Part shown: one piece after another, positions 25,644 through 36,932 of the stretch
Layout: each line of letters begins with the position of its first letter
Numbering within the stretch: the first letter of the stretch is position 1
NCBI RefSeq assembly: GCF_002837185.1
Contig: NZ_KZ477991.1
Coordinates: 1 to 64,000, forward strand
DNA from: Pseudomonas fluorescens
GTDB lineage: Bacteria > Pseudomonadota > Gammaproteobacteria > Pseudomonadales > Pseudomonadaceae
DNA length: 64,000 nucleotides
Direction of reading: 5' to 3'
Notes under the pieces: model-generated
Databases searched by the model: none
Told to the model about the DNA's origin: nothing
The model's input: the letters and a program-made list of their open reading frames with translations, nothing else
Made by a program: the position numbers and the translations under genes

Positions 25644-26815
25644 CAGCCTTGCCAGCTCCGCAAGCCACGGGCAATCCGTTCCACCGCTTCTTGTAGCCGA
25701 TCGAGGTTTTGCGTGTAGGCAAACCGCACGTGATGACCGGCTTGATAACGCCCGAAATCCAGCCCGGGAGTAAACGCTACATATTCTGTCTCCAGGAAAT
25801 GCCGACAGAACGCGAAGGCATCACCGCCGAACGCGCTGATATCCGCATAGAGATAGAACGCCCCTTCCGGCTCCACGGCGATCCCGAACCCCAACTCGCG
25901 CAGAGCCGGCAGCAGGAAGTCACGGCGCCGGCCAAATTCGGCGCGACGCTCCTCCAGAATGCTCAGGGTTTGCGCGGTGAAACAGGCCAACGCCGCATGC
26001 TGGGCCATGCTCGGCGCGCTGATGTAGAGGTTTTGCGCCAACTTCTCCAATTCACCGACCGCTTCCGGGGGTGCCACCAGCCAGCCCAGGCGCCAGCCGG
26101 TCATGCCGAAATACTTCGAAAAACTATTCAGGACGAAAGCATCGTCATCGACTTCCAGCACGCTCGCGGCGTCTGCGCCGTAGGTGAGGCCGTGATAGAT
26201 CTCGTCCACCACCAAGTGGCCGTCACGCGCTTTGATGGCGCTCGATAGCCCGGCCAGTTCGTCCCGAGTGAGCATGGTCCCGGTAGGATTGGCCGGGGAG
26301 GCAACCAGCGCGCCTACGCTGTCCGGGTTCCAGTGTTCTGCCACCAGGCCCGCAGTCAATTGATAGCGTACGTCCGGTCCCACCGGCACCAACTGCGCCG
26401 CGCCCTCGACCAGGCGCAAAAAGTGCCGGTTGCAGGGGTAGCCTGGATCCGCCAGCAGCCAGTGCTTGCCCGGATCCACCAGCAGGCTGCTGGCCAGTAA
26501 CAGCGCGCCGGAGCCGCCGGGCGTGATCAGAATGCGCTGCGCATCGATGTCCAACCCATAGCGTTGCTGGTAGAAACCGCTGATCGCTTCACGCAACTCG
26601 GGCAGCCCACGGGCGGCGGTGTAGCGGGTCTTGCCGTTGGCCAGGGCCGCCTGGCCAGCCTGGATAATCGGTTCGGCGGTGGTGAAGTCCGGCTCGCCGA
26701 TTTCCAGATGGATCACGTCGCGGCCGGCTGATTGCAGCTCATTGGCCCGCGCCAGTAACGCCATGACATGAAAAGGTTCGATGGCGCGACTGCGCGCACT
26801 GTAGGGCTGAGCCAT
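25643..26815 (-). CDS. Class I/II pyridoxal-phosphate aminotransferase
   Basis: The 390-residue fold-type I aminotransferase has [10 protein letters not shown] near 163-172, the aspartate in VVDEIYHGL, and the PLP lysine in [16 protein letters not shown] (about 231-246). It ends with an Arg in HVRFAYTQ for carboxylate binding. It resembles the AspC/alanine-valine transaminase-like branch, and the exact amino acid pair cannot be told from sequence. It is the first gene of a unit with sfsA and lies upstream of and divergent from dksA, the normal Pseudomonas order. Confidence 0.9.
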   Translation of the reverse strand: MAQPYSARSRAIEPFHVMALLARANELQSAGRDVIHLEIGEPDFTTAEPIIQAGQAALANGKTRYTAARGLPELREAISGFYQQRYGLDIDAQRILITPGGSGALLLASSLLVDPGKHWLLADPGYPCNRHFLRLVEGAAQLVPVGPDVRYQLTAGLVAEHWNPDSVGALVASPANPTGTMLTRDELAGLSSAIKARDGHLVVDEIYHGLTYGADAASVLEVDDDAFVLNSFSKYFGMTGWRLGWLVAPPEAVGELEKLAQNLYISAPSMAQHAALACFTAQTLSILEERRAEFGRRRDFLLPALRELGFGIAVEPEGAFYLYADISAFGGDAFAFCRHFLETEYVAFTPGLDFGRYQAGHHVRFAYTQNLDRLQEAVERIARGLRSWQG

Positions 26816-27134
26816 TAGCCTTCCTTAGACGGTGAGGACAAAATCCGGATTCTACCGAACCCTGGCGCTAAAACATGCTCTATTGCCTGCCCGGCCGACT
26901 TCACGGCTCGGGCAAGCGCCGGCAAAACGACTAAAATCAACATTCCAGACGCGACATACCCAGCCACGACGGGGCCCTGCAGTTTGCAACCCCGGCGCGA
27001 CAGGCTCGACAACCGGGAGTGGCGCACCCTGAATCTATCTGGTAAGTTCGCCCGCTTGCAGCCGCAGGGCCGGCAGGTGTCGGTGACGTTGCAATCCTGC
27101 GCAATGGATTAGAAGAGTGAGAGGCGGTCTATTC
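26816..27134. other. Intergenic region between the aminotransferase gene and dksA
   Basis: About 320 bases without a convincing gene. It must hold the divergent promoters of the aminotransferase and dksA genes. A 70-codon frame on the minus strand has no ribosome site or recognisable protein features, and I treat it as non-coding. I cannot place the promoters confidently. Confidence 0.5.
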
Positions 27135-27566
27135 ATGTCCACCCAAGAAAAGCAAAGCATCAGCGGCTTCGAACCTTACGTAGAGAAGAAAGGTGAGGAG
27201 TACATGGGCGAGCCCATGCGCTTGCACTTCACCAAGATCCTGAACAAGTGGAAACAAGACTTGATGCAGGAGGTTGATCGTACCGTTGACCACATGAAGG
27301 ACGAAGCCGCCAACTTCCCTGACCCGGCCGACCGTGCCAGCCAGGAAGAAGAGTTCGCCCTCGAACTGCGCGCCCGCGATCGCGAGCGCAAGTTGATCAA
27401 GAAGATCGACAAGACCCTGCAACTGATCAAAGACGAAGAATACGGCTGGTGCGAATCCTGCGGCGTCGAGATTGGTATTCGTCGCCTGGAAGCCCGCCCG
27501 ACCGCGGACCTCTGTGTCGACTGCAAGACCTTGGCCGAAATCAAGGAAAAACAGGTCGGCAAGTAA
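27135..27566 (+). CDS. dksA: RNA polymerase-binding transcription factor DksA
   Basis: DksA inserts a coiled coil into the RNA polymerase secondary channel and, with ppGpp, controls rRNA and amino acid promoters. The 143-residue protein has the coiled coil (about 30-105) with DPADRASQEEE at its tip. A C-terminal four-cysteine zinc finger, C-x2-C-x17-C-x2-C, begins at CESCG. I chose the ATG at 27135 (MSTQEKQ), the family N-terminus, over one 18 bases upstream. A strong terminator follows. This is the zinc-binding paralogue. Confidence 0.96.
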   Translation: MSTQEKQSISGFEPYVEKKGEEYMGEPMRLHFTKILNKWKQDLMQEVDRTVDHMKDEAANFPDPADRASQEEEFALELRARDRERKLIKKIDKTLQLIKDEEYGWCESCGVEIGIRRLEARPTADLCVDCKTLAEIKEKQVGK

Positions 27567-27585
27567 TACCTGCCGAGCTGAACGA

Positions 27586-27615
27586 ATGGGGCGTGCGAAC
27601 GCCCCATTTTTGTTT
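27586..27615 (+). terminator. dksA terminator
   Basis: A 9-bp stem (ATGGGGCGT and ACGCCCCAT) with loop GCGA is followed by TTTTGTTT. It separates dksA from gluQ. Confidence 0.9.
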
Positions 27616-27650
27616 CTGGCGTTTACCGATTTTCCAGTAGTATCCGGCCC

Positions 27651-28538
27651 ATGACTGCCTCTACCTATATCGGGCGTTTTGCCCCTACGCCCAGCGGCCA
27701 TTTGCACTTCGGCTCCCTGGTCGCCGCCCTCGCCTCCTACCTCGACGCCCGCGCCAACCACGGCCGCTGGCTGATGCGCATGGAAGACCTCGATCCGCCC
27801 CGGGAAGAACCCGGCGCCCAGGCGGCAATTCTGCATGCCCTTGAGAGCTACGGCTTTGAATGGGACGGCGAACAGGTCCGGCAAAGCGAGCGACACGAGG
27901 CCTACGCCAAGGTACTGAACGACCTGTTCAACCACGGCCTGGCCTACGCCTGCACCTGCTCGCGCAAACAGCTGGAGCCCTACAACGGGATTTACCCCGG
28001 ACTTTGCCGCAATGCTGGCCACGACCAGCAAGATGCCGCTATCCGTCTGCGTGTACCCGAGCTCGAATATCATTTTACCGACCGGGTACAGGGCCAATTC
28101 CGACAGCACCTGGGGCGTGATGCGGGCGACTTCATCATCCGCCGCCGCGACGGCCTGTACGCCTATCAATTGGCCGTGGTGCTGGATGACGCCTGGCAAG
28201 GGGTTACCGACATCGTGCGCGGTGCCGACCTGCTCGATTCCACGCCCCGCCAGCTTTACCTGCAGGAATTGCTCGGCCTGCGCCAGCCGCGCTATCTGCA
28301 TGTGCCGCTGATCGTCCAGCCCGACGGTAACAAACTGGGCAAATCGTACCGTTCGCCACCGCTGACCGCGGACCAGGCCACGCCGTTGCTGCTCAGAGCA
28401 CTGCGCGCCCTCGGTCAGCCGGTCGTAGACGAACTGCTTTACGCAAGCCCACGGGAACTGCTGGATTGGGGCATCCAGCAGTGGGATGCCACACTGATCC
28501 CGCGCACACTCACGCTGGCCGAAGCGCAATTGAGCTGA
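27651..28538 (+). CDS. gluQ: Glutamyl-Q tRNA(Asp) synthetase
   Basis: This truncated GluRS paralogue attaches glutamate to queuosine in the anticodon of tRNA-Asp. The 295-residue protein has the class I HIGH-type motif in APTPSGHLHFGSL (11-23) and a KMSKS-type loop in NKLGKSYRSP (about 224-233). A zinc-binding cysteine set is visible around CTCSRKQ. It lacks the anticodon-binding domain of GluRS, as expected. It follows dksA, an order common in gamma-proteobacteria. Confidence 0.95.
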   Translation: MTASTYIGRFAPTPSGHLHFGSLVAALASYLDARANHGRWLMRMEDLDPPREEPGAQAAILHALESYGFEWDGEQVRQSERHEAYAKVLNDLFNHGLAYACTCSRKQLEPYNGIYPGLCRNAGHDQQDAAIRLRVPELEYHFTDRVQGQFRQHLGRDAGDFIIRRRDGLYAYQLAVVLDDAWQGVTDIVRGADLLDSTPRQLYLQELLGLRQPRYLHVPLIVQPDGNKLGKSYRSPPLTADQATPLLLRALRALGQPVVDELLYASPRELLDWGIQQWDATLIPRTLTLAEAQLS

Positions 28539-28600
28539 AGGCGCTTGCAGCTTGCCGGGCATCCGTTACCATCGCCGCAGTTTTTCAATCAGAGGCCAAC

Positions 28601-28777
28601 ATGTACATCTATCGATTGGTCCTGCTGCTGGTCGTCGGGATCTACCTGTTTTCCCCCGCCATCATGGATTGGTGGATCGACGCCACGGGCGCCTGGTACC
28701 GCCCTTATCTGCTGTGGCTGATCCTGATCGTCGTGACTTTCATCCTGCAGAGCCAAAAAGATGCCGATGAGCTTTAG
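28601..28777 (+). CDS. cbrX: CbrX, small membrane protein
   Basis: This 58-residue protein consists mostly of two hydrophobic helices (about 5-22 and 38-51) with WWID between them. In Pseudomonas a small membrane protein gene, cbrX, lies directly upstream of and overlaps cbrA, and its translation is reported to couple to that of cbrA. Here its last 17 bases overlap cbrA in another frame, as expected. The start follows an AGAGG site. Its own function is unknown. Confidence 0.8.
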   Translation: MYIYRLVLLLVVGIYLFSPAIMDWWIDATGAWYRPYLLWLILIVVTFILQSQKDADEL

Positions 28778-31715
28778 CCTCACCCAGATGCTGCTGATCA
28801 GCGCCGCCTACCTGGCGGCGTTGTTCGGCGTCGCCTGGATCAGTGAGCGCGGAATGATTCCGCGGGCGATCATTCGCCATCCCTTGACCTACACCTTGTC
28901 CCTGGGCGTGTACGCCAGCGCCTGGGCGTTCTACGGTACGGTGGGCCTGGCCTATCAATACGGCTATGGCTTCCTTTCCAGCTACCTCGGGGTGTCCGGC
29001 GCGTTCCTCCTGGCGCCGGTGCTGCTGTACCCGATCCTGAAAATCACGCGTACCTATCAGTTGTCCTCCCTGGCGGACCTGTTTGCCTTTCGCTTTCGCA
29101 GCACCTGGGCCGGTGCGCTCACCACGATTTTCATGTTGATCGGCGTGCTGCCGTTGTTGGCCCTGCAGATCCAGGCAGTGGCCGACTCCATCAGCATCCT
29201 CACCCGCGAGCCCGTGCAACATCGCGTTGCCCTGGCCTTCTGCGCCTTGATCAGCCTGTTCACGATTTTCTTCGGCTCACGCCATATCGCCACCCGCGAA
29301 AAACACCAGGGCCTGGTGTTCGCGATTGCCTTCGAGTCGGTGATCAAGTTGATTGCCATCGGCGGTGTCGGCCTTTACGCGCTTTACGGCGTGTTCGACG
29401 GCCCGCAACAGTTGGAATTGTGGTTGCTGCAAAACCAGACCGCCCTGGCCGCGCTGCACACGCCGCTGCAGGAAGGCCCGTGGCGAACACTGCTGCTGGT
29501 GTTCTTCGCGTCGGCGATCGTGATGCCGCACATGTACCACATGACCTTCACCGAGAACCTCAACCCACGTTCGCTGGTCAGCGCCAGCTGGGGTTTGCCG
29601 CTGTTCCTGCTGTTGATGAGCCTGGCGGTGCCGCTGATCCTCTGGGCCGGCCTGAAACTGGGGGCCACCACCAACCCCGAGTATTTCACCCTGGGCATCG
29701 GTATCGCGGCCAACAGCCCGGCCCTGGCGCTGCTGGCGTATGTCGGCGGTTTGTCCGCGGCCAGCGGCCTGATCATTGTCACCACGCTGGCCCTCTCCGG
29801 AATGGCGCTTAACCACCTGGTGCTGCCGCTGTACCAGCCACCGGCCGAGGGCAATATCTACCGCTGGTTGAAATGGACACGTCGCGCGCTGATCGTCGCC
29901 ATCATCATGGCCGGCTACGCCTTCTATCTGCTGCTGGGTGCCGGACAGGACCTGGCCAACCTCGGCATCGTGGCTTTTGTCGCCACCTTGCAGTTCCTGC
30001 CGGGCGTGCTGTCGGTACTGTACTGGCCCACCGCCAATCGCCGTGGCTTCATCGCCGGGTTGCTGGCGGGCATCCTGGTGTGGCTGGTCACTATGTTGCT
30101 ACCACTGGTCGGCAACCTGCAGGGGTTCTATATCCCCTTGCTGAACATGATTTACGTGCTGGACGACACCAGCTGGCACATGGCCGCGATCGCCTCGCTG
30201 GCCGCCAACGTGCTGATGTTCACGCTGATCTCGTTGTTCACCAATGCCAGCCCCGAAGAAATCAGCGCCGCCGAAGCCTGCGCAGTGGACAACGTGCGCC
30301 GCCCGCAACGCCGCGAGCTGCACGCGGCCTCGCCCCAGGAATTCGCCACGCAACTGGCCAAGCCACTCGGTGCCAAGGCCGCGCAAAAGGAAGTCGAGCA
30401 GGCCTTGCGCGATTTGTACCTGCCGTTCGACGAGCGCCGGCCCTATGCCCTGCGGCGTTTGCGTGACCGTATCGAAGCCAACCTGTCGGGGCTGATGGGC
30501 CCCAGCGTGTCCCAGGACATGGTGGAAACCTTCCTGCCCTACAAGGCGGGCGGCGAGAACTACGTGACCGAAGACATCCACTTCATCGAAAGCCGGCTCG
30601 AGGACTACCACTCGCGCCTCACCGGCCTGGCCGCCGAACTCGATGCCCTGCGCCGTTATCACCGCCAGACCCTGCAGGAACTGCCGATGGGCGTGTGTTC
30701 CCTGGCCAAGGACCAGGAAATCCTGATGTGGAACAAGGCCATGGAAGAGCTTACCGGTATCGCCGCGCAACGCGTGGTCGGCTCTCGCCTCAATACCCTG
30801 GGCGACCCCTGGAAAGAACTGCTCCAGGGCTTTATCAACCTGCCCGACGAGCATTTGCACAAGCAGCACCTGGCCCTCGACGGCCAGACCCGCTGGCTGA
30901 ACTTGCACAAGGCCGCCATTGACGAGCCCCTCGCACCCGGTAACAGCGGCCTGGTGTTACTGGTCGAAGACCTCACCGACACGCAGATGCTCGAAGACAA
31001 GCTGGTGCACTCCGAGCGCCTGGCCAGCATCGGTCGCCTGGCCGCTGGCGTGGCTCACGAGATCGGCAACCCGATCACCGGTATCGCCTGCCTGGCGCAG
31101 AACCTGCGGGAAGAACGTGAGGAAGACGATGAAATCACCGAGATCAGCGGGCAAATCCTTGAGCAGACCAAGCGCGTGTCGCGCATCGTGCAGTCACTGA
31201 TGAGCTTCGCCCACTCCGGCGCCCACCAGAATCAGGACGAAGCGGTATGCCTGGCCGAAGTGGCGCAGGATGCCATTGGGCTGCTGGCCTTGAACCGGCG
31301 CAATTTCGAAGTACAGTTCTTTAACTTGTGCGACCCGGACCATTGGGTCGATGGCGACTCGCAACGCCTGGCCCAGGTCCTGATCAACCTGCTGTCCAAC
31401 GCCCGCGACGCATCCCCCCCGCACAGTGCAGTCCGCGTCAAGAGCGAGGCTTTCGAGCACACGGTCGACCTGATCGTGGAAGACGAAGGCAGCGGCATTC
31501 CACAGAACATCATGGACCGATTGTTCGAACCATTCTTCACCACCAAGGACCCGGGTGAAGGTACCGGTCTGGGCCTTGCACTGGTCTATTCCATCGTTGA
31601 AGAGCATTATGGACAAATCACCATCGACAGCCCGGCTGACACCGAAAGCCAACGCGGCACCCGTATTCGGGTGACCTTGCCGCGTCATGTCGAAGCGACG
31701 TCCGCTGTGAACTGA
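28761..31715 (+). CDS. cbrA: Sensor histidine kinase CbrA with SLC5 transporter domain
   Basis: CbrA is the sensor of the CbrAB system that governs the carbon/nitrogen balance and catabolite repression in Pseudomonas. The 984-residue protein begins with about thirteen transmembrane helices of the sodium/solute symporter family (about 5-490; histidine uptake is reported). A linker domain, a PAS domain (about 640-750), the phospho-acceptor His766 in [12 protein letters not shown] and a HATPase domain near the end ([15 protein letters not shown]) follow. The start overlaps cbrX; a second ATG two codons on (28767) is possible. It forms an operon with cbrB. Confidence 0.95.
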   Translation: MPMSFSLTQMLLISAAYLAALFGVAWISERGMIPRAIIRHPLTYTLSLGVYASAWAFYGTVGLAYQYGYGFLSSYLGVSGAFLLAPVLLYPILKITRTYQLSSLADLFAFRFRSTWAGALTTIFMLIGVLPLLALQIQAVADSISILTREPVQHRVALAFCALISLFTIFFGSRHIATREKHQGLVFAIAFESVIKLIAIGGVGLYALYGVFDGPQQLELWLLQNQTALAALHTPLQEGPWRTLLLVFFASAIVMPHMYHMTFTENLNPRSLVSASWGLPLFLLLMSLAVPLILWAGLKLGATTNPEYFTLGIGIAANSPALALLAYVGGLSAASGLIIVTTLALSGMALNHLVLPLYQPPAEGNIYRWLKWTRRALIVAIIMAGYAFYLLLGAGQDLANLGIVAFVATLQFLPGVLSVLYWPTANRRGFIAGLLAGILVWLVTMLLPLVGNLQGFYIPLLNMIYVLDDTSWHMAAIASLAANVLMFTLISLFTNASPEEISAAEACAVDNVRRPQRRELHAASPQEFATQLAKPLGAKAAQKEVEQALRDLYLPFDERRPYALRRLRDRIEANLSGLMGPSVSQDMVETFLPYKAGGENYVTEDIHFIESRLEDYHSRLTGLAAELDALRRYHRQTLQELPMGVCSLAKDQEILMWNKAMEELTGIAAQRVVGSRLNTLGDPWKELLQGFINLPDEHLHKQHLALDGQTRWLNLHKAAIDEPLAPGNSGLVLLVEDLTDTQMLEDKLVHSERLASIGRLAAGVAHEIGNPITGIACLAQNLREEREEDDEITEISGQILEQTKRVSRIVQSLMSFAHSGAHQNQDEAVCLAEVAQDAIGLLALNRRNFEVQFFNLCDPDHWVDGDSQRLAQVLINLLSNARDASPPHSAVRVKSEAFEHTVDLIVEDEGSGIPQNIMDRLFEPFFTTKDPGEGTGLGLALVYSIVEEHYGQITIDSPADTESQRGTRIRVTLPRHVEATSAVN

Positions 31716-31737
31716 GACCGTCGAGAGAATTGAATCA

Positions 31738-33168
<1,431 letters not shown>

Positions 33169-33208
33169 GGGGCCGCGCCACAGGTAACACGTGCAGATGT
33201 GAAAAAAC

Positions 33209-33234
33209 TGTTACCGCGGATATTTCGCGTAACA
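33209..33234. promoter_or_regulatory. CbrB binding site upstream of crcZ
   Basis: TGTTAC (33209-33214) and GTAACA (33229-33234) are separated by 14 bases, which fits the TGTTAC-N14-GTAACA site described for CbrB. It is about 125 bases upstream of the crcZ start. Additional half sites (GGTAACA at 33182-33188, GGTAAC at 33250-33255) flank it. Confidence 0.85.
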
Positions 33235-33273
33235 AAAGCCGGGGCTTACGGTAACGAAGCCCCGGCTTTTTTT
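33235..33273 (+). terminator. cbrAB terminator
   Basis: A perfect 13-bp stem (AAAGCCGGGGCTT and AAGCCCCGGCTTT) with a nine-base loop is followed by a run of T residues. It isolates cbrAB from crcZ. Confidence 0.93.
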
Positions 33274-33332
33274 GGTCCCTCAAAAACCCGAATCGGACTC
33301 AAACCCCCGGTTTTACTGGTCGACGCTAAAGT

Positions 33333-33348
33333 TGGCACGCCCCCTGCT
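33333..33348 (+). promoter_or_regulatory. Sigma-54 promoter of crcZ
   Basis: TTGGCACGCCCCCTGCT has the -24 GG (33334-33335) and -12 GC (33346-33347) at the required ten-base distance and closely matches the sigma-54 consensus. The start point should be near 33359. Confidence 0.88.
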
Positions 33349-33358
33349 ATATGCTTAG

Positions 33359-33724
33359 TACAAAAACAATAACAAGCTTTGTACAAGACAATAAAAATAA
33401 GACGAATCGACTCACGCATAACAAAAACAACACGGCGGAGGCGCAGCTAACTGATTCTTTTGGAGAGGCGTTGCATTTGGGGCTTGCCCCGCAACCAGGC
33501 CGAGAACAACAAAAACTGCCCTAAGGCAGAGCCTGAACTGGTTGGATCGTAGATCAGCAACACAGCGACCAAAGCAATCCGTTTGCTCTTGGCTCCCGAT
33601 TGGGAGTGTCATGAAGGTGAAGCTTCATGACGAGGGCGATCAACAAAAACAAGAAGCCCGAAATCAATAATAAAAATAGAGCACGCAACTACTTCTGGGG
33701 GAGCTTCGGCTCCCCTTGTAGTTT
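33359..33724 (+). ncRNA. crcZ: CrcZ small RNA, antagonist of Crc/Hfq
   Basis: CrcZ sequesters Hfq/Crc and so relieves carbon catabolite repression. It lies between cbrB and pcnB as in other pseudomonads, behind a sigma-54 promoter and a CbrB site. It carries six A-rich AAnAAnAA-type motifs (near 33360, 33384, 33419, 33507, 33640 and 33661), the Crc/Hfq binding targets. It ends at a GC hairpin. The estimated length of about 366 bases is close to that of the P. putida RNA. Internal hairpins such as TCATGAAG...CTTCATGA (33608-33630) are visible. Confidence 0.92.
33698..33724 (+). terminator. crcZ terminator
   Basis: A 7-bp stem (GGGGAGC and GCTCCCC) closed by a stable TTCG tetraloop is followed by TTGTAGTTT. 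The T run is interrupted. Confidence 0.75.
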
Positions 33725-33876
33725 CCGACAGATTGCCCCTGGATTGGCCCTCAAACGCTTTTGGCGCAACGCCCGCAGCTTGTTCCTACACCATCCCCTG
33801 ACTAAATGCTAGAATCCCGGCCCATCATGCGGTCATTCTTCGTTATGGCCGAACATTCCTTCAAACAGTGCATCCC

Positions 33877-35280
33877 ATGCTGAAGAAGTTGTTCCAGTCA
33901 TTCCGTTCTCCCTTGCGTCGTACGCAACACATTCGCAGCACGCCTGAAGTGCTTAACAGCAATCAGCATTCATTGCAGCGCGCTCAATTCAGCCGTTACG
34001 CAGTGAACATCGTCGAACGTTTGCAGAACGCCGGCTACCAGGCCTACCTGGTGGGCGGGTGCGTACGCGACATGCTGCTCAATATCACGCCGAAGGATTT
34101 CGACGTTGCCACCAGCGCCACACCTGAACAGGTGCGTGCCGAATTTCGCAATGCGCGGATCATCGGGCGCCGCTTCAAGCTGGTGCATATCCACTTCGGT
34201 CGCGAAATCATCGAGGTCGCGACGTTCCGCGCCGGCCATCCGCAAAACGATGAAGAGGAAGACACCAACCAGTCTTCCCGCAACGAAAGCGGACGCATCC
34301 TGCGCGACAATGTCTACGGCACCCTGGAAGAAGACGCGCAACGCCGCGACTTCACCATCAATGCCCTGTATTACGATCCGGTCAGCGAGCGCATCCTCGA
34401 TTACGCCAACGGCGTACACGACATCCGCAACAACCTGATCCGCTTGATCGGCGACCCGACGCAGCGCTACCAGGAAGACCCGGTGCGCATGCTGCGCGCG
34501 GTGCGGTTCGCCGCCAAGCTGAACTTCGGCATCGAGAAACACACAGCCGCGCCGATTCGCGAACTGGCACCGATGCTGCGGGAAATTCCGTCGGCACGCT
34601 TGTTTGAAGAAGTGCTCAAGCTGTTCCTCTCGGGCTATGCGGCCGACACCTTTGAAATGCTCGTCGACCTGCAATTGTTCGATCCACTGTTCCCGGCCAG
34701 CGCCGAGGCCCTGGAATACAACCCGACGTACACCCACACCCTGATCAGCGAAGCCTTGATCAACACCGACTTGCGCATCAAACAGAACAAGCCGGTCACC
34801 CCGGCCTTCCTGTTTGCCGCGCTGTTGTGGCCGGCCCTGCCCAAACGCGTACTGCGCTTGCAGGATCGCGGCATGCCGCCGATCCCAGCCATGCAGGAAG
34901 CCGCCCACGAATTGATCAGCGAGCAGTGCCAGCGCATCGCCATTCCGAAGCGTTTCACCTTGCCGATCCGCGAGATTTGGGACATGCAGGAGCGCCTGCC
35001 GCGCCGCAGCGGCAAACGCGCCGACCTGTTGCTGGACAATCCGCGCTTCCGCGCCGGCTACGACTTCCTGTTGCTGCGCGAAAGCGCCGGCGAGCAGACC
35101 GACGGCCTGGGCGAATGGTGGACCGACTACCAGGACGCCAATGATAGCCATCGCCGCGAGATGATTCGTGAACTCGGCAGTAAAGGCGAAAGCACCGGCG
35201 ACGGGCCGAAAAAGCGTCGCCGCAGTTCCAGCAAGCGCAAACGCAGCGCCGCCGATGCCTCAGGCGCAACAGGCGAATAA
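33877..35280 (+). CDS. pcnB: Poly(A) polymerase I
   Basis: PcnB adds poly(A) tails that mark RNA for decay. The 467-residue protein has the class II nucleotidyltransferase signature LVGGCVRDMLL followed by DFDVAT, with RRDFTINAL further on. The C-terminus is strongly basic (KKRRRSSSKRKRS), typical of poly(A) polymerases and useful in telling it from the CCA-adding enzyme. I chose the ATG at 33877 (MLKKLFQSF) as in the family; a GTG lies three codons upstream. folK follows after 2 bases, forming a unit. Confidence 0.93.
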   Translation: MLKKLFQSFRSPLRRTQHIRSTPEVLNSNQHSLQRAQFSRYAVNIVERLQNAGYQAYLVGGCVRDMLLNITPKDFDVATSATPEQVRAEFRNARIIGRRFKLVHIHFGREIIEVATFRAGHPQNDEEEDTNQSSRNESGRILRDNVYGTLEEDAQRRDFTINALYYDPVSERILDYANGVHDIRNNLIRLIGDPTQRYQEDPVRMLRAVRFAAKLNFGIEKHTAAPIRELAPMLREIPSARLFEEVLKLFLSGYAADTFEMLVDLQLFDPLFPASAEALEYNPTYTHTLISEALINTDLRIKQNKPVTPAFLFAALLWPALPKRVLRLQDRGMPPIPAMQEAAHELISEQCQRIAIPKRFTLPIREIWDMQERLPRRSGKRADLLLDNPRFRAGYDFLLLRESAGEQTDGLGEWWTDYQDANDSHRREMIRELGSKGESTGDGPKKRRRSSSKRKRSAADASGATGE

Positions 35281-35282
35281 AC

Positions 35283-35768
35283 GTGGAACGTATCTACATC
35301 GGCATGGGCAGTAACCTGGCTGCCCCGCAACAGCAATTGCGCAACGCTATCGAAGCTTTGGCGCAATTGCCCGGCACTGCTCTGGCCGGTGTATCCGCCT
35401 TCTATCAAAGTGACTCCCTGCTCCCCGGCCAACCGCGCTACACCAACGCGGTGGCGGCCCTGGACAGCGACCTTGCGCCGCTCGACCTGCTCGACGCGCT
35501 GCAAGCCATCGAAAACGATCAGGGTCGCCAGCGCCTCGAGCGTTGGGGGCCACGCACGCTGGACCTGGATATCCTGCTCTTCGGTGATCGCCTGATCGAC
35601 GAGCCGCGCCTCAAAGTGCCGCATTACCAGATGCATTTGCGGGCGTTTGTGCTTTATCCGCTGGCCGAGCTGGCGCCTGCCGATCTGCAACTGCCTGACG
35701 GGCAAAGCCTCAGCGGCCTGCTTAAGGCCTGCCCATTTGTCGGGCTGGAACGCTTACATCAAGAATGA
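35283..35768 (+). CDS. folK: HPPK, hydroxymethyl-dihydropterin pyrophosphokinase
   Basis: FolK transfers pyrophosphate from ATP to 6-hydroxymethyl-dihydropterin in folate synthesis, one step before FolP. The 161-residue protein has the start IYIGMGSNL and the HPPK signature RWGPRTLDLDILLFGD (about 86-101). The start is GTG at 35283, just after the pcnB stop. A REP pair lies immediately after the gene. Confidence 0.95.
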   Translation: MERIYIGMGSNLAAPQQQLRNAIEALAQLPGTALAGVSAFYQSDSLLPGQPRYTNAVAALDSDLAPLDLLDALQAIENDQGRQRLERWGPRTLDLDILLFGDRLIDEPRLKVPHYQMHLRAFVLYPLAELAPADLQLPDGQSLSGLLKACPFVGLERLHQE

Positions 35769-35777
35769 CTCGGTCAA

Positions 35778-35866
35778 TGTGGGAGCTGGCTTGCCTGCGA
35801 TACAGGCGACTCGGTGTATCTGACGTACGGCGGTAATGCTATCGGGGGCAAGCCCCTCCCACCTTT
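35778..35866. repeat. REP pair (inverted) after folK
   Basis: TGTGGGAGCTGGCTTGCCTG and its inverted partner ATCGGGGGCAAGCCCCTCCC enclose a 40-base spacer. This is the palindromic extragenic doublet typical of the P. fluorescens group. No adjacent transposase is present. Confidence 0.85.
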
Positions 35867-36131
35867 GATCTCTTGTGTCGTAAAAGCTGCGCCCAAGTTG
35901 CCGAATCGCTTCAGTAACAGCGGTAACACCGCCATCGTAACAATGCGGTAACACATCCAATTGACTTCCCGTGTCCTCCTCACGACTATAGGCGTCCCGC
36001 TGCCGCCAACCCGGCGCTGAAGGGCGCAATCCAGGCCTTATAAGCACTGCTCTCAAGACAGTGCGCCTGTATAAACGAAGACTCACGCGCGTTACTCGCT
36101 GTTTCCAAGCGCCTGAACGAGGACCCTTTTC
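35867..36131. other. Intergenic region before panB
   Basis: About 265 bases between the REP pair and panB with no gene. It presumably holds the panBC promoter; GTCAAG/TATAAA-type elements near 36060-36075 are suggestive, but I cannot define one with confidence. No hairpin with a T run was seen. Confidence 0.4.
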
Positions 36132-36932
36132 ATGCCAGACATTACCCTGACCACCTTGCAGAGCCTCAAGCTCAGAGGTGAAAAAATCACTATGCTGACC
36201 TGCTACGACGCTACCTTCGCCCACGCCAGCTGTCAGGCCGGGGTCGAGGTGTTGCTGGTAGGCGACTCCCTGGGCATGGTGCTTCAAGGGAATGACAGCA
36301 CGCTTCCCGTCACCACCGACGAGCTCGCGTACCACACCGCCAGCGTCAAGCGTGGCAATGACGGCGCGTTTATCATCGCCGACCTGCCGTTCATGGGGTA
36401 TGCCACCCTCGAACAGACCTTCCAGAACGCCGGCAAACTGATGCAGGCGGGCGCACACATGGTCAAGGTCGAAGGCGCCGTATGGCTCGCCGAGTCGATC
36501 CGACTGCTGGCTGAGCGCGGCGTCCCGGTATGCGCGCACATGGGCCTGACGCCGCAGTCGGTCAACCTGCTCGGCGGCTACAAGGTACAGGGGCGCAATG
36601 AAGCCCAGGCACGCCAGATGCGCGCCGACGCCATTGCTCTGGAACAAGCCGGCGCCGCGATGATTCTGCTGGAGTGCGTGCCCAGTGAACTGGCCGCCGA
36701 AATCACCCAGGCCGTCAAGATACCGGTGATCGGCATCGGTGCAGGCGCCGCCACCGATGGCCAGGTGCTGGTGCTGCACGACATGCTCGGCTTGTCGATC
36801 AGCGGCCACGTGCCCAAGTTCGTGAAGAACTTCATGGCCGGCCAGGCCAGCATTCACGCCGCACTGAGCGCTTACGTCAGCGAAGTCAAAGCCGTGACCT
36901 TTCCCGGCACCGAACACGGGTTTTCTGCATGA
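36132..36932 (+). CDS. panB: 3-methyl-2-oxobutanoate hydroxymethyltransferase
   Basis: PanB makes ketopantoate from 2-oxoisovalerate (a product of the ilv pathway) with methylene-tetrahydrofolate. The 266-residue TIM-barrel enzyme has LTCYDATFA near the start, the Mg-binding motif [11 protein letters not shown] (about 43-53) and [19 protein letters not shown]. It overlaps panC by four bases (ATGA). Length and motifs are complete. Confidence 0.96.
   Translation: MPDITLTTLQSLKLRGEKITMLTCYDATFAHASCQAGVEVLLVGDSLGMVLQGNDSTLPVTTDELAYHTASVKRGNDGAFIIADLPFMGYATLEQTFQNAGKLMQAGAHMVKVEGAVWLAESIRLLAERGVPVCAHMGLTPQSVNLLGGYKVQGRNEAQARQMRADAIALEQAGAAMILLECVPSELAAEITQAVKIPVIGIGAGAATDGQVLVLHDMLGLSISGHVPKFVKNFMAGQASIHAALSAYVSEVKAVTFPGTEHGFSA

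Noticed and set aside
26815-27027. 70-codon frame on the minus strand upstream of the aminotransferase gene
   Set aside because: No ribosome site, low-complexity composition, and it fills the space expected to hold the dksA and aminotransferase promoters.
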